The notes: generated from the sequence alone by a model not told the origin. DNA of 64,000 nucleotides from Prevotellaceae bacterium UBA4301 (GCA_002395775.1 DGUV01000066.1:1-64000), one strand, 5' to 3'. Shown: positions 34,557 through 43,125, numbered from the stretch's first letter. Made by a program: numbers and translations.

Positions 34557-35044
34557 TGGTCAGTATTAGGGTTCGACATGCGGCGCAGTTGTTCCTTGAT
34601 GCGGAACAGGCGGATGCCAACGTTCTGCGCCGTGATGCCCAGTATATCGCCTATCTCTTGGTAACTCAGTTCCTCGAGCCACAGGAGCACGAGCGCCCTG
34701 TCGAAGGGTCGCAGGCGGTGGATGCGGTCGTGGAGCAGTCGTATCTGTTGGTTGTCGTCCGTCTGGGCCGTCATCAGGTCGGCTACGCTGATGGGCAGTG
34801 TGTTGTGATGGCGTCGCTGGCCACGCTCATAGGAGACGCAGGTGTTGACGCAGATGCGCCAGACCCACGAACGCAGGCTTGCCTCGCCACGGAACGAGTC
34901 GTGGGCGCGCCAGAGGTTGATGAGTGCCTCCTGCATCATATCGTTTGCCTCGTCCTGGTCCTGGGCGTACATGAGGCAGATGGTGTACATCGTCTCCTTG
35001 TATGCCTCCACGATGGCGTTGAAGTCTTGGTTCGTATTCTCCAT
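34553..35044 (-). CDS. ECF RNA polymerase sigma factor (first module)
   Basis: 163 residues from MENTNQDFNA. Region 2: YKETMYTICLMYAQDQDEANDMMQEALINLWRAHDSF; region 4: LSYQEIGDILGITAQNVGIRLFRIKEQL. Complete and of normal length. Directs RNA polymerase to a stress or envelope regulon; partner membrane gene follows with a 4-base overlap. A start 30 bases upstream is possible but lacks a better ribosome site. Confidence 0.88.
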   Translation of the reverse strand: MENTNQDFNAIVEAYKETMYTICLMYAQDQDEANDMMQEALINLWRAHDSFRGEASLRSWVWRICVNTCVSYERGQRRHHNTLPISVADLMTAQTDDNQQIRLLHDRIHRLRPFDRALVLLWLEELSYQEIGDILGITAQNVGIRLFRIKEQLRRMSNPNTDQ

Positions 35045-35129
35045 TTCCTTAGGGCTCTCAGTACATAGACGCATCGAGGTGGCAAAAAATTACATTCATG
35101 AGCAGATTTTTTTCCTTGTGTGTCTCGAA

Positions 35130-35159
35130 ACCCCGACTATCCTCGCGGACGGTCGGGGT
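35130..35159 (-). terminator. Hairpin downstream of the 35200-36000 gene, loop shared with 3732-3767
   Basis: ACCCCGAC / GTCGGGGT, an 8-bp stem with a 14-nt loop containing ATCCTCgCGGACG. On the minus strand it follows the gene at 35200, so it may be a terminator, though there is no T-run directly after the stem. Confidence 0.5.
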
Positions 35160-35199
35160 GTGGCATGCCTTTAACACATATATGTAAAAGAGTATTCCT

Positions 35200-36000
35200 T
35201 TATTGCTTCTTTTGTGCGCTACTGGGGTTTGGGTTGCGAAGTTGGGTGTACGAGGTCAGGTTGTCGGGACGCAGGAGGCCCATCATCTGCACGATGTAGG
35301 CGTGTCCGTTAAGCGAATGTTCCTTGGACATTAGGATGATGACCTCGTCGAACTGGTCGTCCTTGGTTCTGTGTCCATAGATGCTGATGTCACGCTCGCG
35401 GACGATGGGCTGGAACCTTTCGTCGTTGCGTAGCTGAGTGCCTCGGCTGAAGATGATTTTCTCTGCAGCCTTCTTCTCCGACTTCAGCACGAGCAATCCG
35501 TTGAGTCGGGGGAGCATGTTCCGGATGCTCCAGCCACCGATGTAGAAGTCTCCGCCACGTCGGGCATGAGCGTGCAGTATATCGCCCGAGAAGTAGTAGT
35601 CCTCGAATCCCCAACGCCCCTTGATGTTGCTCAGGTCGATAAGGGGTTTCTGGTCCTTCGGCAGGTCAATCTTCTCGTGTCCCCACGACCATTCGTCGGG
35701 AAAGCTTCTATACTGTATGATCTTTCCGTCACGCTTTACGAGGATGGAGTCGATGCGCCTCCGTTCGCGCTTCTCAAACTTCTCCGTTGCGTCCTTTATG
35801 CGTTCCTCGGCATTTCGTATGGCTTCTTCGGCGCGTTTCATGCGTTCTTTAATCTGCTTCGAGTCGAACTTGCTGTCTTGATTCCAGTAGATAGTGTCGC
35901 CGTTCACCACTATCGTGTGGCTCTCGGTTACATGCTCGTCGGCCCTCGTCGTTCCGACGAAGAGCAGCAGTGCCATTAGGCTTAAGATTGTCGTTTTCAT
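35200..36000 (-). CDS. Exported hypothetical protein of the second sigma-factor operon
   Basis: 266 residues with signal peptide (1-20, TTRADE). A charged helical stretch follows (about 45-85; KERMKRAEEAIRNAEERIKD, likely coiled coil), then a beta-rich domain. DFYIGGWSIRNMLPRLNGLLVL and ISIYGHRTKDDQFDEVIILM resemble the end of DUF4252-like or similar Bacteroidales periplasmic proteins, but I cannot name the family. It overlaps the preceding anti-sigma-like gene by 4 bases, so it probably belongs to the same envelope-stress response. Confidence 0.65.
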   Translation of the reverse strand: MKTTILSLMALLLFVGTTRADEHVTESHTIVVNGDTIYWNQDSKFDSKQIKERMKRAEEAIRNAEERIKDATEKFEKRERRRIDSILVKRDGKIIQYRSFPDEWSWGHEKIDLPKDQKPLIDLSNIKGRWGFEDYYFSGDILHAHARRGGDFYIGGWSIRNMLPRLNGLLVLKSEKKAAEKIIFSRGTQLRNDERFQPIVRERDISIYGHRTKDDQFDEVIILMSKEHSLNGHAYIVQMMGLLRPDNLTSYTQLRNPNPSSAQKKQ

Positions 36001-36377
36001 AAGGCTATCGTGTTATTGTCTGTGTTGTTGCTGAGTACGAGGCAGGCCTCTTCGGCCGAGGCAAAGGTGTCTCGGTAGACCGTCTCCTGAGGCTTCGGCC
36101 ATAGGGTCAGGGTAATAGCTACGATGAGAGCTATGCTTGCCGCCACGGCCCATAGGATTCTCCTCCGCCCCCCTCGAGGGGGAGTGATGTTCAGGGCGTA
36201 TTCTCCTCCCCTCGGGGAGGCAGGGAGGGGGTCGGAGGGGGCTTGCCTTAGTTTCTCCATCACCCTGTCGGCCAGGTCTTGGGGTAGGGGAGGCGTATCG
36301 CTTTCGTCCATGCGCTGGAGAGTCAGGCGCAGGTCGTCGTCGCTGAGGTCAGTGTATCTTTTCATATCTTTCGTCAT
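35997..36377 (-). CDS. Small single-pass membrane protein, putative anti-sigma factor
   Basis: 126 residues. Cytosolic N-terminus (LSDDDLRLTLQRMDES, DLADRVMEKLRQ; about 8-45) resembling the short anti-sigma helices seen after ECF sigma genes, one membrane segment (about 74-92, WAVAASIALIVAITLTL) and a 33-residue outer tail. Between them lies a 27-residue Pro/Gly/Arg-rich stretch (46-72) encoded by two GC-rich palindromic elements, longer than such linkers normally are. Starts 4 bases after the sigma stop and overlaps the next gene. Confidence 0.7.
   Translation of the reverse strand: MTKDMKRYTDLSDDDLRLTLQRMDESDTPPLPQDLADRVMEKLRQAPSDPLPASPRGGEYALNITPPRGGRRRILWAVAASIALIVAITLTLWPKPQETVYRDTFASAEEACLVLSNNTDNNTIAL
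36169..36220 (-). repeat. Pair of GC-rich palindromes inside the anti-sigma-like gene
   Basis: CCCCCTCGAGGGGG (36169-36182) and CCTCCCC-tc-GGGGAGG (36205-36220), 22 nt apart, with G/C-rich tails to 36241. Read on the minus strand they add SPRGG and TPPRGG to the protein. Confidence 0.75.
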
Positions 36378-36381
36378 AACT

Positions 36382-36870
36382 TTAATCCCTAATCTTCCTA
36401 ATCTCTAATTTCAATTTCTCGCGTATTCGCTGCATGCGCACGGGCAGGCTCTGTTCCTTCATGCCCGTGATGAAGGCTATTTCGCGTATCGACAGCCCGT
36501 CGGCGTATCGCATCGAGACGAGCATGCGGTCGTCCTTCGGGAGCCGTCGTATGGCCTGTTCCAGGGCATCGCGCCGGTGGTCGTCGTCTGGGGTCTCGGG
36601 TGTCTGGTCCTGTTGCTCGTTCAGTGGCACCAGCCTCGGTCGGCGGTTCTCCTGCGCGTGGTAGCGCATCACCTCGTTGTAGGCTATGCGCGTGAGCCAC
36701 GTTCGCATGGAGGCCCGGCCCTCGTCGTACTGACTGAGCGAGCGAAAGGCCCTGACGAACGTGTCCTGCACCAGTTCCTCTGCGTCCTCGTGGCACCGGA
36801 CTGTGCGGCTCACGAAGCGGAGCATGTCGGCTCCATATCGGGCAATTATCTTTCTTTCCTTACTTTCCAT
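36382..36870 (-). CDS. ECF RNA polymerase sigma factor (second module)
   Basis: 162 residues. Region 2: YGADMLRFVSRTVRCHEDAEELVQDTFVRAFRSL; region 4: RRLPKDDRMLVSMRYADGLSIREIAFITGMKEQSL. Normal length. The final residues LEIRKIRD come from GATTAG-type simple repeats at the gene end. First gene of an operon with the anti-sigma-like gene and the exported protein. A CAAATATA box (36898-36905; TATATTTG on the minus strand) is the probable promoter. Confidence 0.9.
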   Translation of the reverse strand: MESKERKIIARYGADMLRFVSRTVRCHEDAEELVQDTFVRAFRSLSQYDEGRASMRTWLTRIAYNEVMRYHAQENRRPRLVPLNEQQDQTPETPDDDHRRDALEQAIRRLPKDDRMLVSMRYADGLSIREIAFITGMKEQSLPVRMQRIREKLKLEIRKIRD

Positions 36871-36971
36871 ACACCCTTATATACCCGTCTCTGAGCACAA
36901 ATATAACAAAAGAAGGGAAGAAAATCTTACTTTATCGTGGCTTTTCCTTCATTTCGCTTAGGCGATTGGCC

Positions 36972-37125
36972 CGTTTCCCTTAGGTCGTTGCTCTGTAAGA
37001 CTTAAGTCTTTCACTTGTAAGATTTAAGTCTTTTGCCTACAAGACTTAAGTCTTTCGGCTGTAAGACCTAAGTCTTTTACCAGTAAGACCTAAGTCTTTC
37101 GGTCGAAAGGCCCAAGCGTTTTGTC
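36972..37125. repeat. 22-bp-period palindromic tandem array 1
   Basis: Five well-kept 22-bp units at 36994, 37016, 37038, 37060 and 37082, each with a core near AAGACTTAAGTCTT and an 8-nt spacer, plus decayed units before (36972) and after (37104). It fills the 365-bp region between divergent genes (sigma factor and SpoIIE-type phosphatase), upstream of both promoters. Not a CRISPR: the whole unit repeats and spacers are only 8 nt. Confidence 0.85.
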
Positions 37126-37185
37126 GCAGACATTCAGGTGTCCGTGCCGTTTCATATAGGCGTATTACATCCGATGACCGATTTT

Positions 37186-37216
37186 TTTGTGTTCTTGGCA
37201 AGTTTTCGTATATTTG
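37186..37216 (+). promoter_or_regulatory. Promoter of the SpoIIE-type phosphatase gene
   Basis: TTTG (37186-37189), 19-nt gap, TATATTTG (37209-37216), 20 nt before the ATG. Confidence 0.6.
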
Positions 37217-37235
37217 CAGGGTCGATACAGAACCA

Positions 37236-39440
37236 ATGAAATACTTCATCAAATCCCTCCGTCGCTTGTGGCAAATGCGTTCGGGGCTGTCGCTGTTGAT
37301 TATTGCCGCGGTGCTCATCGAGGCCACTGCCATTGTTCAATACTGGTTTGCCTCCCGCGGCATACGTGAGGAAGCGCAGCATCGGGCCGAAGCCGAAATG
37401 CAGATAACGAGTCAGCAAATCAAGACCGTGCTGACGGCCGTCGAAGTGCCCATAGGCAACATGGTGTGGGCCATCGAGCGCCATCTTTCCCAGCCCGACT
37501 CGCTCTATGCCATGGCCAGGCGCATCATTGAACAGAATCCCACCATCGTGGGTTGCGGCGTGGCTTTCGTAGCCGACTATTATCCTGAGAAGGGACGCTG
37601 GTTCGAACCCTATGTGGCCAAGCGGCCCGACGGAAGCATCGAGGAACTGCAGATAGGCAGTGCCAGCCACAATTACCTGCAGACCGACTGGTTCCTGCGT
37701 GGCCTTGCAGCCGAGGAGGGTTGCTGGACCGAGCCCTACTACGACGAAGCCGGAGCGCGCATGATGCTCTGCACCTATTCCCGTGCCTTGCGCGATGCCC
37801 AAGGGCGCGTGGTGGGCGTGCTGGGCGCCGATGTTTCGCTCGAGTGGCTCAGCAGTGTTATCAATGCCCATCCCATCTATCCCTCGAGCTACAGTCTGAT
37901 GATTTCGCGCGAAGGCCAGATTATGGCCTGTCCCGTTGAGAGCCTGGTCATGAAGCGCAACATCATGGAGGTGACCGCCCGCGCGGGGGACACCACGGCC
38001 CACCACATCAACCGCCGCATGATGGAAGGCCTGAGCGGACAAAGCGCCATGACCGACCCTAACGGCGAGAAGTGTTACGTATTCTATGCCCCTGTGGGGA
38101 GTGGAACGGGCTGGTCGATGGCCGTCGTTTGCAGTGATGCCGACATGTTTGGCAACCTGCGCATGGTGAGCCTCTACCTCCTGTTGCTGACCATTCTGGG
38201 CTTGGCCCTCATGGGCTACATTATCTATCGCAGTATCCGCAGTTTCAAGCATTTCCAGCTGGTTAATGCCGAGAAGGAACGTATGGGACGCGAACTGCAC
38301 ATTGCCCGCAGCATACAGATGGGCATGTTGCCCAAGGTCCGCCAGCAAGGGCATGGGCATGGCGATGTCGAGGCCCATGGTTCGCTCCTCCCGGCCAAGG
38401 AGGTGGGCGGCGACCTTTACGACTACTTCCTTCGCGACGAGAAACTCTTCTTCTGCATCGGCGACGTGTCGGGCAAGGGCGTGCCCGCCTCGTTGGTGAT
38501 GGCCGTCACCCGAAGCTTTTTCCGTGCCGTCTCAAAGCGTGAGACCTTGCCCGGCCGCATCGTGGAGACCATGAATGCCTCCATGACCGAGATGAACGAG
38601 ACGTCCATGTTTGTGACCCTCTTTGTGGGTGTGCTCGACCTGCCCACGGGCCACCTCCGTTACTGCAATGCCGGCCACTGCCCGCCCTTGTTGGTGGGGC
38701 CAAAGGTGGACTGGCTGCCCGTCGAGTCCAACATTCCCTTGGGCCTTGTGGCAGACTGGAAGTATGTGGCCCAGGAGACCATCGTATCGCCCCAGACAAT
38801 GGTCTTTCTCTACACCGATGGCCTGTCCGAGGCCGAGAACAGAACCCACGAGCAGTTTGGCTCGAAGCGCCTGGCCGAATGTCTGACTCCAACCACGGAA
38901 GAGAGCACTCCGGCGGACATCATCACCCGCATGACAGCGGCCGTGGAGCACTTTGTCGATGGGGCGGAACAGAGCGACGACCTGACCCTCCTTGTCGTGA
39001 AATATACCAAGGAACAGCTTGAGGAACGCCTTTCGCGCAGCATCATCCTGCCCAACGACGTGCAGACCGTGCCCCGGCTCGCAACGTTTGTCGATGAGGT
39101 GTGCGCCATCGTCGGACTGGACCCTGCCACGACTACAAACATGAACCTGGCCGTGGAGGAGGCTGTGGTGAATGTGATGCGGTATGCCTATCCCGAAGGC
39201 ACGAAAGGCAGCATCAATATCGAAGCCAAGGCCAACGATGCGCACCTGAAGTTCATCATAACGGACAAGGGCCGTCCCTTTGACCCCACAACGGTGAAGG
39301 ACGCCGACACGTCGCTCTCGGCCGAGGAACGGCCCACGGGCGGACTTGGCATCTTCCTGGTGCGTCGTCTGATGGATTCCATCAACTATGAGTATGTCCG
39401 CGGCTCTAATGTCCTGACCTTGTGTAAGAAACTGAAGTAA
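37236..39440 (+). CDS. Membrane-bound SpoIIE-family phosphatase with sensor and HATPase domains
   Basis: 734 residues. Membrane segment 18-40, periplasmic Cache-type sensor (about 45-300; TDWFLRGLAAEEGCWTEPYYD), second membrane segment (about 312-332), then a PP2C/SpoIIE phosphatase (about 360-590) with metal-binding GGDLYDYF and GDVSGKGVPASL, and FLYTDGLSEAEN. The C-terminus is an RsbW-like HATPase domain (about 605-734; NLAVEEAVVNVMRYAYP, DKGRPFDP, GGLGIFLVRRLMD). Joining phosphatase and kinase in one chain suggests control of an anti-sigma antagonist cycle, probably through an STAS protein encoded elsewhere. Two bases separate it from the next gene. Confidence 0.88.
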   Translation: MKYFIKSLRRLWQMRSGLSLLIIAAVLIEATAIVQYWFASRGIREEAQHRAEAEMQITSQQIKTVLTAVEVPIGNMVWAIERHLSQPDSLYAMARRIIEQNPTIVGCGVAFVADYYPEKGRWFEPYVAKRPDGSIEELQIGSASHNYLQTDWFLRGLAAEEGCWTEPYYDEAGARMMLCTYSRALRDAQGRVVGVLGADVSLEWLSSVINAHPIYPSSYSLMISREGQIMACPVESLVMKRNIMEVTARAGDTTAHHINRRMMEGLSGQSAMTDPNGEKCYVFYAPVGSGTGWSMAVVCSDADMFGNLRMVSLYLLLLTILGLALMGYIIYRSIRSFKHFQLVNAEKERMGRELHIARSIQMGMLPKVRQQGHGHGDVEAHGSLLPAKEVGGDLYDYFLRDEKLFFCIGDVSGKGVPASLVMAVTRSFFRAVSKRETLPGRIVETMNASMTEMNETSMFVTLFVGVLDLPTGHLRYCNAGHCPPLLVGPKVDWLPVESNIPLGLVADWKYVAQETIVSPQTMVFLYTDGLSEAENRTHEQFGSKRLAECLTPTTEESTPADIITRMTAAVEHFVDGAEQSDDLTLLVVKYTKEQLEERLSRSIILPNDVQTVPRLATFVDEVCAIVGLDPATTTNMNLAVEEAVVNVMRYAYPEGTKGSINIEAKANDAHLKFIITDKGRPFDPTTVKDADTSLSAEERPTGGLGIFLVRRLMDSINYEYVRGSNVLTLCKKLK

Positions 39441-39441
39441 C

Positions 39442-40674
39442 ATGAGCCCCGTGAGAAGAGTGCTTGTTGCCATGGACTCCATGAAGGGAAGCCTCACCTC
39501 CCTTCAGGCCAACGAGGCCGTCCGCGCGGCCCTGTTGCATCGGTGGCCGGCGTGTGAGGTCCGCTGCCTGACCGTGAGCGATGGGGGAGAGGGATTCCTG
39601 GATGCTGTTGAGGCTTCGGGCACGTGGCAGCGTGTGGCGCTTGACGTCTGCGACCCCTTGATGCGTCGCGTGCGCGCGTACTATCTTATTAATAAGGAGC
39701 AGGCCGTCATAGAGATGGCACAGGCCTCGGGCCTCTGTCTGCTCTCGGCTGAGGAGCGCAATCCCCTCACAGCCAGCACCTATGGCACGGGGCAACTGAT
39801 TGCCGACGCCCTGCGGCGCGGAGCCACGCACATCACCATCGGACTGGGTGGCAGTGCCACCAGCGATTGTGGACAAGGAATGCTGAAAGCATTACATGCA
39901 GAGCCTCCTCATCCCCTACAACCTCTCCCTCCCCCCTCCCAAGGAGGGGGAGCTGATGTCCCAAGTACCGCCCCTTCGCTTTTATGTTCAAGCTTCACCC
40001 CCTCCTTGGGAGGGGGTAGGGGGAGGTTTTTTATTGCCACCGACGTCACGAACCCGCTGCTTGGACAACAGGGCGCTGCCCACACGTTCGCCCGACAGAA
40101 GGCCAACCCCAATATGACGTCGGCCGAACTGGGCGCTATGGTCGAGGAACTGGAGTCGAGGGCTTCGGCCTTTGCCGCCGAGAGTGCCGCCCGCCTTGGT
40201 CGTGACTGTAGCGGCGAGGCAGGTGCGGGAGCAGCCGGAGGGGTAGGGTATGCCCTGATGCAGTACATGGGTGCTCAGCGCGTATCGGGCATAGATTTCG
40301 TGCTCGACCTTGCAAACTTCGACAGTCATCTCCCCGATGCCGACCTCATCATCACTGGCGAGGGCCGTGCCGACCGTCAGACCCTCATGGGCAAAGTGCC
40401 TATGGGCATCCTCCAACGCGTCAAAGCCTTCACCCTAGATTCTCCCCACCACACCTCATCACTTCATCACTCCCTCACTCCATCACTCCCAAACTCCTCG
40501 GCTCCAGCCGTAGTATTGCTTGCCGGTCAGGTTGCCGACCGTGAAGCTCTGCTCCAGGCAGGCTTCGCCCACGTAGTCGCTATCACTCCCCCTGACATGC
40601 CCCTGTCCATGGCCCTTCAGCCCCATGTGGCTCGGCACAACATCATCGAAACCATTAAACACATCAACCTATGA
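39442..40674 (+). CDS. Glycerate kinase with repeat-encoded inserts
   Basis: 410 residues against about 375 in the family. MDSMKGSLTSLQANEAV, VSDGGEGFLDA, LGGSATSDCGQGML, GEAGAGAAGGVGYAL and ITGEGRADRQTLMGKVP are the GlxK/GarK motifs. It phosphorylates D-glycerate. Two stretches are out of place: residues 154-195 (PPPSQGGG ... TPSLGGGRG), from two facing GC-rich palindromes at 39932-40016, and about 335-357 (TSSLHHSLTPSLPNSS), from a CATCACTTCATCACTCCC-type repeat. Both fall in loops before a beta strand, so the enzyme may still work. Its stop overlaps the GH2 start by 4 bases. Confidence 0.9.
   Translation: MSPVRRVLVAMDSMKGSLTSLQANEAVRAALLHRWPACEVRCLTVSDGGEGFLDAVEASGTWQRVALDVCDPLMRRVRAYYLINKEQAVIEMAQASGLCLLSAEERNPLTASTYGTGQLIADALRRGATHITIGLGGSATSDCGQGMLKALHAEPPHPLQPLPPPSQGGGADVPSTAPSLLCSSFTPSLGGGRGRFFIATDVTNPLLGQQGAAHTFARQKANPNMTSAELGAMVEELESRASAFAAESAARLGRDCSGEAGAGAAGGVGYALMQYMGAQRVSGIDFVLDLANFDSHLPDADLIITGEGRADRQTLMGKVPMGILQRVKAFTLDSPHHTSSLHHSLTPSLPNSSAPAVVLLAGQVADREALLQAGFAHVVAITPPDMPLSMALQPHVARHNIIETIKHINL
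39932..40016 (+). repeat. Facing pair of GC-rich palindromes inside the glycerate kinase gene
   Basis: CCCCCTCC-caa-GGAGGGGG (39932-39950) and CCCCCTCC-ttg-GGAGGGGG (39998-40016), G-rich tails pointing outward, 47 nt between. The reading frame stays open through both. Confidence 0.8.
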
Positions 40675-42506
40675 AACGACTCCTCATCCTCCTCATTATC
40701 ACCTGCCAATGGCCAATGTTCAATGGTCAATGGTCAATTCTCAATGTCCTTCACGCCCAAAGCGAAGTGCCTGCACCGCATAACATCTTTGCCCGCGACG
40801 TCACGTCGCTCAACGGCGATTGGCATTACTTTGCCGACCCACAGGAACAAGGATACTACGACTATCGTATGAACAAGACGCGCTGGGGCTATTTCCTTGA
40901 CGCCAAACCCCAACGGCCTTCCGACCTCATCGAGTACAGCTTCGACAAGTCGCCCACTATGCGTGTGCCCGGTGACTGGAGCACGCAGGACCCCATGCTC
41001 TACCTCTATGAGGGCACAGTATGGTATCGACGCACGTTTGACCTCCCCCCAGCCCCCTCCAAAGGAGGGGGAGATGACCGCGTGCTTCTCTATTTTGGCG
41101 CTGTCAACTACGAGGCCATCGTCTTCCTCAACGGTAAGGAACTGGGCCGCCACGTGGGAGGCTTCACGCCCTTCTGCTACGACGTCACCGACGTGTTGCG
41201 CAAGGGACAGAACACACTGGTCGTGAAGGTGGACAACAAGCGCCATGCCGACAACGTGCCAACCCGCGTCTTCGACTGGTGGAACTACGGGGGAATCACG
41301 CGCGATGTCCTGCTCGTACGCGTGCGCGATACTTATATAGAAGACTACACGCTGCAGATGGCATCGAAGCAACTCCAGGGCGTTGCCTTCTCCGTAAGCC
41401 TGAATCGTGGCGTGGAAGGTCGGGAGATTACGCTCTCCATCCCCGAACTAAAGGTTAGGAAGACTTTGAAGACCGATGCCGAAGGTCATGCCTCACTCAC
41501 CCTTCCCAAACTAAAGCCGCAGTTGTGGAGTCCCGACAATCCCAAGCTTTATAAAGTGTCTATATCTCTCGACGACCTGACCATCAGCGACGAAGTTGGA
41601 TTCCGCGTCATCGAAACCCGCGGGCGAGAGCTGCTCCTTAATGGTAAACCCATCTTCCTGAAGGGTATATGCATGCACGACGAAACGGCCTATACGAGCC
41701 ATCGCATCACTACGAAGGCGGAGGCCGATACCCTGCTCTCTTGGGCCAAAGCCATAGGGTGCAACTTCATCCGCCTCGCCCACTATCCCCACAACGAGCT
41801 TACAGTGCGCGAGGCCGAACGGCAGGGCATCCTGCTCTGGGAGGAGATACCTGTGTACTGGACCATCTCGTGGGACAACCCTCAGACACTGGACAATGCA
41901 CGCCGACAGCTTACCGACCTCATACGCCGAGACCATAACCGTTGTGCCACCATCATCTGGTCCATCGCCAACGAAACCCCACACAGCGATGCCCGCGACC
42001 GCTTCCTCTCGGCCTTGGCATCCCATGCACGAAGCCTCGACAACACCCGACTCATCAGTATGGCCATGGAAGTGACATCGGCCTCGAACTACGTAAACCG
42101 TTTGCATGATAATATGCATCAGTACGTCGATGTCGTTAGCTTCAACCAGTATGTGGGCTGGTATCGTGACGTGGCCGATGCTCCTAAGATGAAGTGGGAA
42201 GTGCCCTATGAGAAGCCCGTCATTGTCAGTGAATTCGGGGGTGGTGCCCTTGCAGGCATGCATGGGGCAGAGGACCAACGATGGACCGAGGAATTCCAGG
42301 CACGTGTCTACCGCGAGAACCTAGAAATGCTGAGCAAGATTCAGGGTCTTGCCGGCACATGTCCATGGGTGCTCAAGGACTTTCGTTCGCCCCGTCGCCT
42401 CTTACCGGGCATACAAGACCACTTCAACCGCAAGGGCGTCGTCTCCGATCAAGGTAAACGTAAGCAGGCATTTCAGGTGCTTCACGACTGGTACAATAAG
42501 AAATAA
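40671..42506 (+). CDS. Glycoside hydrolase family 2 enzyme (beta-glucuronidase/galactosidase type)
   Basis: 611 residues, exported. Sugar-binding domain (YEGTVWYRRTFDL, VFLNGKELGRHVGGFTPF), Ig-like domain, then TIM barrel with ICMHDETAYTSHR, RLAHYPHNE, general acid Glu in WSIANETP (about 430) and nucleophile Glu in VSEFGGGAL (about 525). Nearest in pattern to beta-glucuronidases, but substrate is not fixed. The signal peptide contains a CAATGGTCAATG-type repeat (residues 13-27, QWPMFNGQWSILN), and residues 124-135 (LPPAPSKGGG) come from a GC-rich palindrome at 41053-41071. Overlaps the glycerate kinase stop. Confidence 0.9.
   Translation: MKRLLILLIITCQWPMFNGQWSILNVLHAQSEVPAPHNIFARDVTSLNGDWHYFADPQEQGYYDYRMNKTRWGYFLDAKPQRPSDLIEYSFDKSPTMRVPGDWSTQDPMLYLYEGTVWYRRTFDLPPAPSKGGGDDRVLLYFGAVNYEAIVFLNGKELGRHVGGFTPFCYDVTDVLRKGQNTLVVKVDNKRHADNVPTRVFDWWNYGGITRDVLLVRVRDTYIEDYTLQMASKQLQGVAFSVSLNRGVEGREITLSIPELKVRKTLKTDAEGHASLTLPKLKPQLWSPDNPKLYKVSISLDDLTISDEVGFRVIETRGRELLLNGKPIFLKGICMHDETAYTSHRITTKAEADTLLSWAKAIGCNFIRLAHYPHNELTVREAERQGILLWEEIPVYWTISWDNPQTLDNARRQLTDLIRRDHNRCATIIWSIANETPHSDARDRFLSALASHARSLDNTRLISMAMEVTSASNYVNRLHDNMHQYVDVVSFNQYVGWYRDVADAPKMKWEVPYEKPVIVSEFGGGALAGMHGAEDQRWTEEFQARVYRENLEMLSKIQGLAGTCPWVLKDFRSPRRLLPGIQDHFNRKGVVSDQGKRKQAFQVLHDWYNKK
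41053..41071 (+). repeat. GC-rich palindrome inside the GH2 gene
   Basis: CCCCCTCC-aaa-GGAGGGGG, with a C-rich tail before it (CTCCCCCCAG). In frame it gives PPAPSKGGG between two strands of the sugar-binding domain. Confidence 0.75.
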
Positions 42507-42520
42507 GCACTTTTACGGCC

Positions 42521-42558
42521 TTAGGATTTGGAGATTACGCAGGGAAATCCTAACTTTG
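42521..42558 (+). promoter_or_regulatory. Promoter with overlapping inverted repeat upstream of the ATPase pseudogene
   Basis: TTTG (42527-42530), 20-nt gap, TAACTTTG (42551-42558). TTAGGATTT / AAATCCTAA (42521-42529, 42545-42553) overlap both boxes, as an operator would. Confidence 0.6.
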
Positions 42559-42590
42559 TCCCTTAGAAACATACTACCACCATAAAAAAG

Positions 42591-43014
42591 ATGGCAGAAT
42601 ACATTCAACGTATCGAAATCGATTCGCTGTGGAGTGGTCGCCGTCACATCGTCTGGGACTTGAAGCGCGATGTCAATATCCTTAGTGGCGTGAACGGCGT
42701 GGGAAAGTCCACCATCCTTAATCGCGTCATCAAGCAACTGCTCGAGTATCGCGACCTCGAAAAGCACCTCGACGGGGTGACCATCACCTATAGCCCCGAG
42801 GACTGCGACACAGTAAGGTTCGACGTCATTCGCTCTTTCGATCGCGCCGTAATCTCCAGCGAATTGCTCTCGAAGGTCAGCGACCGCGCGGCCCTGCTCG
42901 AGGCAGGCTTCGCACAGGTTTGTGCCGTGACGCCCTCCACCATGCCCCTGGAGCAAGCCCTCCGGCCAGAGGTGACGTAGCGCAATATCGCCGAGGCCGT
43001 CTGGCAATGCGATG
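42591..43014 (+). pseudogene. Chimeric remnant: 5' part of an ABC-like ATPase joined to the 3' end of a glycerate kinase gene
   Basis: Residues 1-97 (Walker A GVNGVGKST) are roughly 85 percent identical to the ATPase at 47529, then the frame switches at LSKVSD to RAALLEAGFAQV...TPSTMPLEQALRPEV, which matches the C-terminus of the glycerate kinase at 39442 (REALLQAGFAHV...TPPDMPLSMALQPHV). The join lies at a short shared GACCG-like stretch, pointing to illegitimate recombination. A TAG at 42978 ends the frame, after which more glycerate-kinase-like codons (RNIAEAVWQ) follow to about 43014. The ATPase part lacks the signature motif and Walker B, so it cannot work. Confidence 0.8.
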
Positions 43015-43019
43015 TGATA

Positions 43020-43088
43020 AAAAAATGGTAGGAAAACAGCGGTGGATTAAAATATTATTCCTATCTTTGCGATAGCTAATGGCATGAA
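43020..43088 (+). repeat. Promoter-bearing direct repeat, copy 1
   Basis: 69 nt, 66 of them identical to 47457-47525, 4437 bp away. Contains the -7 box TATCTTTG (43062-43069) embedded in a small palindrome CTATC-tttgc-GATAG. Drives the lipoprotein gene at 43126. Confidence 0.8.
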
Positions 43089-43125
43089 GAATACAAATCT
43101 TAATCAACTAATAACTAATAGAACA

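Noticed and set aside
36972..37125. Possible CRISPR array
   Set aside because: Units are 22 bp with 8-nt spacers, the repeat itself is a palindrome, spacers resemble each other and there are no cas genes in the window.
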